A stretch of 64,000 nt of DNA from NCBI GenBank assembly GCA_016124665.1, contig WGNH01000009.1, positions 86,470 to 150,469 on the forward strand, written 5' to 3'. Both the position numbers and the translations under genes were made by a program. The stretch is from Alphaproteobacteria bacterium (lineage in GTDB: Bacteria; Pseudomonadota; Alphaproteobacteria; Caulobacterales; Maricaulaceae). The notes beneath the pieces are model-generated. The model saw only the letters and a program-made list of their open reading frames with translations. It was not told the DNA's origin and did not search any database. Of this stretch, positions 56,214-64,000 are shown in pieces. Every line of letters begins with the position of its first letter. The stretch's first letter is position 1.

Positions 56214-56675
56214 TCACGCGGAGCGTGATTCCGCAGCCATTTTGAAGTTCGGCAGAACAGCGCTCTCCCATCCACCGGCCAGTCCGTCGCGAACATGGCG
56301 GATAATGTGTGCGGGGAACTGATCCCACCCGAAATGCTTCAGCCTGACCTTTGTCCGGTCCGGCCCATCCTCATCCAAATCTATCCTCACATATGTTTTT
56401 GGTGTGTCCGGAAAAAACCACGAAAAAATAAAGGTGTCTGGCTTGTTCATGGTCTCGATCTCGCAATGAGTTGCACCATCGAGATCGCCGACCTGCCGTT
56501 TGGCTTCATCCGGCTGCATGTAGAACAAACCGCCAATCTTACCACTATAACCGATACATCCGAGCCATTCCGGAACGGTCTCCGGAGCGGTCAAGGTCTC
56601 CCAGACAACATGTTGCGGGGCGTTTATCCCGATCTCACAGACGATGTCCTCGACCGCGTCATTTTTCCCGTTCAT
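56214..56675 (-). CDS. SRPBCC (AHSA1-like) domain protein
   Basis: A 153-aa cytoplasmic protein of the START/Bet v1 fold: VCEIGINAPQHVVWETLTAPETVPEWLG at the N-terminus, IGGLFYMQP, and the C-terminal helix HVRDGLAGGWESAVLPNFK. The ATG at 56675 is used, since the longer frame lacks family sequence. It overlaps the upstream ArsR gene by 17 nt. ArsR-SRPBCC pairs are common; the ligand is unknown. Confidence 0.88.
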   Translation of the reverse strand: MNGKNDAVEDIVCEIGINAPQHVVWETLTAPETVPEWLGCIGYSGKIGGLFYMQPDEAKRQVGDLDGATHCEIETMNKPDTFIFSWFFPDTPKTYVRIDLDEDGPDRTKVRLKHFGWDQFPAHIIRHVRDGLAGGWESAVLPNFKMAAESRSA

Positions 56676-56976
56676 GGCGAGCCTCCGCAAGTTGCTTGAG
56701 TGCTGAAAGACGATTTTCCCAGAACGCATTAAGCCAGTCGCGCGCCTCCGAGGCCGCTTCCGGATTCAGGCGATAGATGAGTTCACGGCCGGACTTTCGC
56801 TCAATAATCAGGCCCGCACGCCGGAGAACAGCGAGGTGCTTTGAAACGCCTGGCCGGCTTATATCGTGTTCGATCGCGAGCACGCCTGCGCGAGCTTCAC
56901 CGGTTTGCAGACGCGCCAACACAGCCCTGCGTACAGGGTGCCCAAGTGCGTAGAAAACAATATCAGCCTGCTCCAT
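56659..56976 (-). CDS. ArsR-family transcriptional regulator
   Basis: A 105-aa winged helix: ALGHPVRRAVLARLQTGE, recognition helix SRPGVSKHLAVLRRAGLI, and wing RKSGRELIYRLNP. It has no metal-binding Cys, so it is the SdpR-like, non-metal type that precedes SRPBCC genes. A perfect 20-bp dyad ends 10 bp before its ATG and would give tight autorepression. It shares a transcript with the overlapping SRPBCC gene. Confidence 0.93.
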   Translation of the reverse strand: MEQADIVFYALGHPVRRAVLARLQTGEARAGVLAIEHDISRPGVSKHLAVLRRAGLIIERKSGRELIYRLNPEAASEARDWLNAFWENRLSALKQLAEARHEREK

Positions 56977-56985
56977 AACTTCATT

Positions 56986-57005
56986 ATGTAACTGATTGGT
57001 TACAT
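56986..57005. promoter_or_regulatory. Perfect 20-bp operator-like dyad in front of the ArsR gene
   Basis: ATGTAAC-TGATTG-GTTACAT is a perfect 7-6-7 inverted repeat, 9 nt upstream of the ArsR start and 44 nt upstream of the divergent ELM1-family gene. It could control both. Confidence 0.75.
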
Positions 57006-57049
57006 GTCAACACCCTTGCCCCGCCCGACGTGATCGGTCAGATGAAAGC

Positions 57050-57973
57050 ATGACAGAGGGTCCTGAAATCTGGGCAGTCGCCGATGCACGCCGCGGCGTT
57101 GAAAACCAGGCTATTGGCCTTGCCGAAGCGCTGGCCCGGGCCTGCGGGGGGCGGGCCCACCGGGCACTGATCCGGGACGATGGTTTTGTGACGCTGCCGG
57201 ATGCCGAAAATCCCGCCGTCTGGATCGGTTGCGGACGGCCGGCCATCCGGGTCGCCCGCAAACACCGCAAGAGTTATCCGCGGGCCCGCTTTGTCTATGT
57301 TCAGGATCCGCGCGGCCAGTACGATCTGTTTGACGTCATTATCGCACCTGATCACGACCGGCTGAAAGTCAGGAACGCGATCGCCATGACCGGATCGCCC
57401 AACCGGCTGACGCAGGAAAGGATTGCGGCCGAGACTGAAAAATTTTCCGCCCGGCTGGCGACCCTGCCCGCCCCGCGGGCGGCGCTGCTGATCGGTGGCC
57501 CTAACAAACGCCTGAAGATGTCCGCCACAGTACAGGCCGCCATCCGGCAACGGGCGGAATGGCTGTTGGCTCAAGGCTATTCGCTGATGGTCACAACATC
57601 GCGGCGCACACCGGCCGGCCTTGAGCAAGAGCTGGCTGCCCTCGCGGAACATGACCGCTGCGACTTCTATACCAGCGAGGGCGACAATCCGTATTTTGCC
57701 TTCCTCGGGTCAGCAGATCTGATTTTCGTGACCGAGGATTCCACCAATATGCTGACCGAAGCGGCTTTTACCGGACGGCCAGTCTACTCCCTGCCGCTGG
57801 AAGGCAATCCGGGCAAGTTCCGCCTGCTTCATGCCGGACTGGAAGCGCGCGACGCACTGCGTCCATTCCTCGGGCGCCTTGATCACTGGACGTATGCGCC
57901 GCTTGACGAAACCCGGCGGATTGCGACGCTGCTGGCTGAACGATTCTTTCCAGAACGCCGGAATACCCTCTGA
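57050..57973 (+). CDS. ELM1 family (mitochondrial fission ELM1-like) protein
   Basis: A 307-aa protein of PF06258, a GT-B-like fold. The start at 57050 (MTEGPEIWAVADAR) is preceded by AGATGAAAGC, with no strong Shine-Dalgarno. Motifs include GVENQAIGLAEALAR, WIGCGRPAI, YVQDPRGQYDLFDVIIAPDHD, IGGPNKRLKMS and FVTEDSTNMLTEAAFTGRPVY. The alphaproteobacterial members may be glycosyltransferases; their role is untested to my knowledge. It is divergent from the ArsR gene and precedes trxB by 73 bp. Confidence 0.93.
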   Translation: MTEGPEIWAVADARRGVENQAIGLAEALARACGGRAHRALIRDDGFVTLPDAENPAVWIGCGRPAIRVARKHRKSYPRARFVYVQDPRGQYDLFDVIIAPDHDRLKVRNAIAMTGSPNRLTQERIAAETEKFSARLATLPAPRAALLIGGPNKRLKMSATVQAAIRQRAEWLLAQGYSLMVTTSRRTPAGLEQELAALAEHDRCDFYTSEGDNPYFAFLGSADLIFVTEDSTNMLTEAAFTGRPVYSLPLEGNPGKFRLLHAGLEARDALRPFLGRLDHWTYAPLDETRRIATLLAERFFPERRNTL

Positions 57974-58046
57974 AGCCGAAGGATTGTATCGCCGCCGCCC
58001 GGCCGCCATATCCGCCACTGTGCCCTCGCCAAACAGGAATGCTTGA

Positions 58047-58991
<945 letters not shown>

Positions 58992-59090
58992 GCTGGATTT
59001 ATCATTAAGTTGAATTAATTCGGGCGCAGGTCACCTCTATGGCATTAGGGGGTGGCTTTTTCTGCACGTCTGGATTTTGGGGATTGAGGT

Positions 59091-60281
59091 ATGTTTCAAC
59101 TTGCGCGCGCCGGTCTGATCGCGGTCTTCATCCTTCTCGCGCCACTGGTCGCCGAGGCTCAGTCAGCTGACGAGGCACGATTTGACATCTTCAATCCGTC
59201 GGCAGGCGATCATGGCCGCCAGCAAATTGACTACTCGGTCTGGTCCGACATGCTCAGCGATATCGTGCTCAATGTCGGATTATCAGACCGGCGGTCGGCA
59301 CGCGGTGATCCCATTTTCACCGGAACTCGCATCTATACCGGTAATGACAGTCGTTATCGGTATGAAAACAACCGGATCATCCTCCACCTGTTCGAGGATT
59401 TTCATACCGATGCGATCTCCGCCTATCGTGCGGAGCTGGAAGAATTACCTGATCAATTGAACTTCAGCGCCCTGCATCCCAATGAGCAACTTGCCTACTG
59501 GCTGAACCTCTACACGGCCACCATCGTCGAACAGGTCGCGTTGAATTATCCGCGGCACGAACTCGACCGCATGAATGCGCATGGCACGAATGAACGTTTG
59601 TATGAGGCCAATATCCTGACCGTCATGGGCGAGCCGCTGAGCCTCAACGATATACAGTTCAATATCGTCTACCGGTTCTGGGACGACCCTCTGGTCATCT
59701 ATGGCTTTTTCAATGGCAGTGTCGGCAGCCCCCGCATCCGGCGCGATGCCTATGAAGGTGAAACTGTCTGGCGTCAGCTGGAATCGAATGGCCGTGAATT
59801 TGTGAATGCCTTGCGCGGCGTTGATAGCACACCCAATCGTCTCGATATTTCAGAGCACTACCGGGTGGCACGTCCGTATTTTTTCCATGACTGGGAAAAT
59901 CAGGTTCGGGCGCATTTGCTGAGTCTTGCCAATGACGACGTCGCGGAGCTGGTTGAGCGGGACATGCCTTTGCGGGCGAATGTGAATGAATGGGGCCTCG
60001 CCGATATGACCAACGGCTCCAGCCGATGCGGAGGCGCGATCAGCCAGACAACAACAACCGCGGACGGCACCCAGCGCGATGCCTCTTTCTGCAGCAATCT
60101 TCCGGACAATGCGCGTATCCTGCTGAATTTCGTCATCGAACGCCGGCTTCGGCAGATGCGTAACGGTCTGTCCGGTGATGTCTTCATCCGTGACCTGCCG
60201 GACCGGAGCGAACAGATTGTCATCAATCTGGATGAGGATGAGGAAGAAGACACAGAGGCGGCAGAAGACACTGCCAACTGA
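59091..60281 (+). CDS. Exported DUF547-domain protein
   Basis: A 396-aa protein with a signal peptide (AVFILLAPLVAEAQS). The DUF547 core is LNFSALHPNEQLAYWLNLYTATIVEQV, LTVMGEPLSLNDIQ and WDDPLVIYGFFNGSVGSPRIR, which together suggest a papain-like or transglutaminase-like fold with unclear catalysis. The C-terminus is acidic (DEDEEEDTEAAED). Two Cys (RCGGA, FCSNL) could form a disulfide. A GC-rich terminator follows. Confidence 0.9.
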   Translation: MFQLARAGLIAVFILLAPLVAEAQSADEARFDIFNPSAGDHGRQQIDYSVWSDMLSDIVLNVGLSDRRSARGDPIFTGTRIYTGNDSRYRYENNRIILHLFEDFHTDAISAYRAELEELPDQLNFSALHPNEQLAYWLNLYTATIVEQVALNYPRHELDRMNAHGTNERLYEANILTVMGEPLSLNDIQFNIVYRFWDDPLVIYGFFNGSVGSPRIRRDAYEGETVWRQLESNGREFVNALRGVDSTPNRLDISEHYRVARPYFFHDWENQVRAHLLSLANDDVAELVERDMPLRANVNEWGLADMTNGSSRCGGAISQTTTTADGTQRDASFCSNLPDNARILLNFVIERRLRQMRNGLSGDVFIRDLPDRSEQIVINLDEDEEEDTEAAEDTAN

Positions 60282-60304
60282 CACCGTGCTCGATGCAATC
60301 TTCC

Positions 60305-60332
60305 GGCGGCCCTTCGGGGCCGCCTTTCTTTT
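60305..60332 (+). terminator. Rho-independent terminator of the DUF547 gene
   Basis: GGCGGCCC (60305-60312) pairs with GGGCCGCC (60317-60324) around the stable TTCG tetraloop, followed by TTTCTTTT. Confidence 0.93.
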
Positions 60333-60390
60333 GAGGAGGTGTCAAAACTGCCGATGCCCGTTAGACTGATTTCGGTATCAGGAGAATTTC

Positions 60391-61389
<999 letters not shown>

Positions 61390-61394
61390 GGCCG

Positions 61395-62297
61395 GTGAAC
61401 GCCATGGACTGGGACAAGCTGAAATCCTTTCACGCCGCTGCAGAAGCTGGCTCCTTGACGGCTGCAGCCGACACGCTTGGCCTTTCCCAGTCGGCACTCA
61501 GCCGGCAAATCACGGCGCTGGAAGATCAGCTGGGTATCAAATTGTTTCACCGGCATGCCCGCGGTCTCATGCTGACCGAGCCCGGCAAGCTTCTCTACCG
61601 GGCGGCTCACGATATCTCGGCGAAAGTTGCCCTGGCGGAAGCCATGGTGGCTGATTCCAGAGACAAGCCATCCGGTGATTTGCGCGTAACCGCGCCAACA
61701 GCTCTCGGCGCCATATGGCTGGCACCGCGCCTGGCTGCCTTCAATACCGCCTATCCCGATATTCGCATCCGGCTGATGCTGGATGATCACGAGCTGGATG
61801 TTGCCAATCTGGAAGCCGAATGTGCCATTCGTCCCTGGCCCTCAACCCAGAATGATCTGATCCAGCGCAAATTGATGCGGGTCCCGCAACATCTTTATGC
61901 CAGCCGCAGCTACTTGCAGCGGCGCGGCACGCCAAATTCCCCCGAGGCGCTCGATGACCATGCCATCGTGCAATATGGCCCGCCATCACTTGCCCCGATT
62001 CCCAATCTCGACTGGGCGGCACGTCTGGGCCGTGCTCCCGGTGCGCCGCCACGGCCAGCCATCGTCGAGGCGAATACCATCAATGCCGTCATGAAAGCCA
62101 CTGAAGCGGGGCTGGGAATTGCAAGCTTGCCGGATTACGTCGCCCGCGAGAATGACAAGCTGGTGCGGGTCCTGCCCGATGTTCAGGGGCCGGTTTTCGA
62201 AGTTTACTTCGTTTATCCGGAAGAATTGCGCGGCTCCAACAGGATTGTTGTTTTCCGCGATTTCCTTGTTGCAGAAGCAAAACGCTGGGAAAGCTGA
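61395..62297 (+). CDS. LysR-family transcriptional regulator
   Basis: A 300-aa regulator. Residues about 4-63 are the HTH (LKSFHAAAEAGSLTAAADTLGLSQSALSRQITALEDQLG). The rest is a periplasmic-binding-protein-like effector domain, with RVTAPTALGAIWLAPRLAAF and INAVMKATEAGLGIASLPDYVA as typical features. The ligand is unknown. ATG 61395 and ATG 61404 are both possible. Unlike most LysR genes it is downstream of, and parallel to, its likely target, the aldo/keto reductase. Confidence 0.93.
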   Translation: MNAMDWDKLKSFHAAAEAGSLTAAADTLGLSQSALSRQITALEDQLGIKLFHRHARGLMLTEPGKLLYRAAHDISAKVALAEAMVADSRDKPSGDLRVTAPTALGAIWLAPRLAAFNTAYPDIRIRLMLDDHELDVANLEAECAIRPWPSTQNDLIQRKLMRVPQHLYASRSYLQRRGTPNSPEALDDHAIVQYGPPSLAPIPNLDWAARLGRAPGAPPRPAIVEANTINAVMKATEAGLGIASLPDYVARENDKLVRVLPDVQGPVFEVYFVYPEELRGSNRIVVFRDFLVAEAKRWES

Positions 62298-62440
62298 GTT
62301 ATCTCGGCATCCTGCCTTTGAGTCTTGAAGGTCTGCAAATCTGCATATCCGATATTCGGCTTTGGCTCTGGTCCCGCAAGCCAAGCTGCGTCATATGCCT
62401 CGGCGAACGGGCGACAGCCACCACGTTCCCCTTCTGAGTT

Positions 62441-62566
62441 TGCATACTGTCTCCTCCCCGACACTGTATGCACTTTGCGCCGGGACCCTTCTCCTCCCCT
62501 AGGGCCCGGCGCTTCAATTTTCACACTTGTGAAAAACCCCGGCCGTCTTGGCCGGGGTTTCTTTTT
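62441..62566 (+). ncRNA. Candidate small RNA with two anti-Shine-Dalgarno loops and terminator
   Basis: Three hairpins occur in order in the gap between the LysR gene and dps. Hairpin 1 (62441-62472): TGCATAC/GTATGCA plus TGT/ACA, loop CTCCTCCCCG. Hairpin 2 (62477-62512): GCGCCGGG/CCCGGCGC plus CCC/GGG, loop TTCTCCTCCCCTA. Both loops share CTCCTCCCC, complementary to ribosome-binding sites. Hairpin 3 (62534-62560) is an 11-bp terminator stem followed by CTTTTT. This resembles the alphaproteobacterial alpha-r14 and CcsR 'cuckoo' RNAs as I remember them. The 5' end is not determined; no strong promoter is clear. No protein frame on the + strand explains it. Confidence 0.75.
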
Positions 62567-62585
62567 GCCGGGAAATTTTCGGCTG

Positions 62586-63053
62586 CTAGCCGAGTGTCGA
62601 CCGCAGCATCCATCCCATTTTTTCGTGAGCTGTGAGGCGCGGGGTCAGAATATCTGCCGTCGCTTCATCGCCCAGCTCGGATGCCTGCTCAAGAGCCGAG
62701 CGAATGGTCGTGGCGACCTGTTCATGACCAGCCAGCAGATCCGCCAGCATATCGTTGGCGTCGGCCTTGGTTGCTTCGGACTTCACTTTCGCGAACTTGT
62801 CCATCTCCATATAGGATGACGGTGCCTTGACGCCCAGCGCCCGGACCCGTTCGGCAATGTCATCTGTTGCCGTCCACATTTCATTATACTGGGTTTCAAA
62901 CAGCATGTGCAGATCGTGGAATCTCGGTCCCGTCACATTCCAGTGATACGCGTGCGTTTTGAAATAAAGGGCGTATGTGTCGGCTAGCACCTCGGTGACA
63001 GCTTTCGCCATCGTCTCGCGCTTGGTCTGGTCCATACCCATCGACATTGTCAT
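62586..63053 (-). CDS. dps: Dps family DNA-binding ferritin-like protein
   Basis: A 155-aa protein that stores iron and protects DNA in starvation or oxidative stress. The ferroxidase site residues lie in TYALYFKTHAYHWNVTGPRFHDLHMLFETQYNEMW-type sequence (His, His, Asp, Glu). The start is set at ATG 63053 because AAAGGAG is 8 nt upstream. An upstream GTG (63062) would touch that site. The 3' end is 20 bp from the small-RNA terminator on the opposite strand. The upstream 63063-63166 is AT-rich and may hold its promoter; no clear operator was recognised. Confidence 0.97.
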   Translation of the reverse strand: MTMSMGMDQTKRETMAKAVTEVLADTYALYFKTHAYHWNVTGPRFHDLHMLFETQYNEMWTATDDIAERVRALGVKAPSSYMEMDKFAKVKSEATKADANDMLADLLAGHEQVATTIRSALEQASELGDEATADILTPRLTAHEKMGWMLRSTLG

Positions 63054-63166
63054 GTTTGACACTCCTTTCCGGCGACGCTTGTGCGCCGTTATTTCTCACT
63101 ACCTTCTATGGCCCAATTACGGATATAGATCAAATAACTAATATTCGTCACAACTATCATTTTTTT

Positions 63167-64000
63167 CTATGATATATTTTCCGCAAAGCGTTTGATCCTC
63201 AGCCCCGCTTCCTTGAGCGAGGCATCATCGGTAGCGTAGGAAATACGGAAACAGGGCGAGCCGCCAAAGGCGGTGCCGGGAACTGCGGCGACTGCTTGCT
63301 CGTCCAGTAAAGCATTACAGACATCAATATCGGTCTTCAGCCTCACCCCATCCGGCGTGGTCTTTCCTATCCAGCCGGAACACTCCGCAAAGATATAGAA
63401 AGCGCCTTCCGGCGTTGGTGCCGTCAGCCCATCTGCCGCATTTATATCTGCGAGGACAAGATCGCGCCGGCGCTTGAAGGCCGTATTCCGGTCCTTGATG
63501 AAATCCATCGGCCCCTCGAGTGCAGCAACCGCCGCCCACTGGCTGATCGAACAGGCATTTGATGTTGTCTGTGAAATCACCTTGCGCATCGCCGCAATCA
63601 GCCCTTCCGGCCCGGCAGCGTAGCCGATCCGCCAACCCGTCATGGCAAAAGCCTTCGAAACGCCATTGGTCGTCAGCGTCCGGTCATAGAGCCGTGGCTC
63701 GACCTGGGCGACGGTCGCAAACTCGTAACCGTCATAGACGATATGCTCATACATATCGTCGGTCATGATCATGACCTGCGGATGCCTGAGCAAAACGTCC
63801 GTCAGTCCGCGGACTTCTTCGGCCGTGTAACCCGCCCCGGTGGGATTCGAGGGCGAATTGAAAATGAACCATTTGGTGCGCGGCGTAATAGCGGCTTCCA
63901 GCTGAGCCGGCGTAATCTTGAATCCGGTTTCAATCCCCGCCCGGATCACTTTAGGTTCACCGCCACACAACCGCACCATTTCCGGATAGGACACCCAGTA
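63167..64000 (-). CDS. Aspartate/aromatic aminotransferase class I, N-terminus outside window
   Basis: The frame is open to the right edge (277 residues to the stop at 63167); its start lies beyond it. PLP-dependent fold type I: FNSPSNPTGAGYT holds the Asn of the PLP site, MTDDMYEHIVYDG the Asp and Tyr, and TNGVSKAFAMTGWRIGYAAG the Schiff-base Lys and phosphate-binding Arg. FRISYATDD carries the Arg for the substrate carboxylate. The sequence YWVSYPEMVRL before the first visible signature fits aspartate aminotransferases of the alphaproteobacterial (Ib) type. The missing part would be roughly 115-120 residues. Confidence 0.92.
   Translation of the reverse strand, partial: YWVSYPEMVRLCGGEPKVIRAGIETGFKITPAQLEAAITPRTKWFIFNSPSNPTGAGYTAEEVRGLTDVLLRHPQVMIMTDDMYEHIVYDGYEFATVAQVEPRLYDRTLTTNGVSKAFAMTGWRIGYAAGPEGLIAAMRKVISQTTSNACSISQWAAVAALEGPMDFIKDRNTAFKRRRDLVLADINAADGLTAPTPEGAFYIFAECSGWIGKTTPDGVRLKTDIDVCNALLDEQAVAAVPGTAFGGSPCFRISYATDDASLKEAGLRIKRFAENIS

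Noticed and set aside
62299..62445. A 48-codon minus-strand frame with an ideal GGAGGAG ribosome site
   Set aside because: The ribosome-site sequence is the complement of the first small-RNA loop, the frame has no known similarity or codon bias, and the hairpin model explains the region better. It is not wholly excluded.
63063..63166. ATAG/CTAT half sites upstream of dps as an OxyR box
   Set aside because: The spacings do not fit the ATAG-N7-CTAT pattern, so no operator was called.

Overview
The window is a compact, moderately GC-rich bacterial chromosome segment with short gaps, many 1-4 nt gene overlaps and no plasmid, phage or insertion-sequence genes. The genes point to an alphaproteobacterium, probably of the Hyphomonadales/Maricaulales/Caulobacterales type. 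The indications are a sigma-70 with acidic N-terminal insertions beside a DnaG that has lost its zinc ligands, an ELM1-family protein, an ArsR regulator fused to a methyltransferase, and many exported peptidases (S9, M28, M12, M23/M56). This placement is inferred from gene content only.

Layout. 1-3.4 kb: an ArsR-methyltransferase fusion (cut by the window edge) behind a perfect 18-bp palindrome, then ettA and a small PepSY membrane protein. 3.5-11.3 kb: a large exported BNR/sortilin-like protein, a DPP-IV-type peptidase, a YgjP-like metallopeptidase, free-methionine-sulfoxide reductase and a SIMPL lipoprotein. 11.3-21.3 kb: acyl-CoA metabolism (SDR, thioesterase, thiolase, acyl-CoA ligase) with rsgA, a more AT-rich Tiki/ChaN-like protein, an AI-2E-type permease and a Na+/Ca2+ exchanger. 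21.3-31.1 kb: exported hydrolases and envelope proteins (penicillin-acylase family, a duplicated-domain secreted protein, M28 and M12 peptidases, alpha-carbonic anhydrase, an LbtU-like porin). 31.3-40.4 kb: a CAT-anticodon tRNA, a second SIMPL protein, panD, a nitrilase-family amidase, and an HTH regulator divergent from three small exported proteins of unknown function, followed by CBS, YjbQ and GNAT genes. 40.5-54.2 kb: core information and pyrimidine/arginine genes (rpoD, dnaG, yqeY-like; carA, carB, greA). An unusual methyltransferase-PhyH dioxygenase fusion, an orphan substrate-binding lipoprotein and an HD-like protein sit between carA and carB. 54.2-64 kb: a BlaI repressor with an M56-M23 double peptidase, an ArsR-SRPBCC pair, ELM1, trxB, a DUF547 protein, aldo/keto reductase plus LysR, a candidate small RNA, dps and a truncated aminotransferase.

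Most interesting points. (1) An intergenic RNA candidate at about 62441-62566 has two hairpins whose loops carry the same CUCCUCCCC anti-Shine-Dalgarno sequence, followed by a strong terminator. (2) Two 18-bp dyads spaced exactly 21 bp lie between an HTH regulator and a cluster of unknown exported proteins. Two of those proteins share a gap-free 52-residue module. (3) A zinc-ribbon/methyltransferase/PhyH fusion is embedded between carA and carB. (4) A BlaR1-like M56 protease is fused to an M23 peptidoglycan-hydrolase domain and follows its BlaI regulator, with matching dyads upstream. All coordinates, motifs and hairpins were read by eye; no database search was possible.
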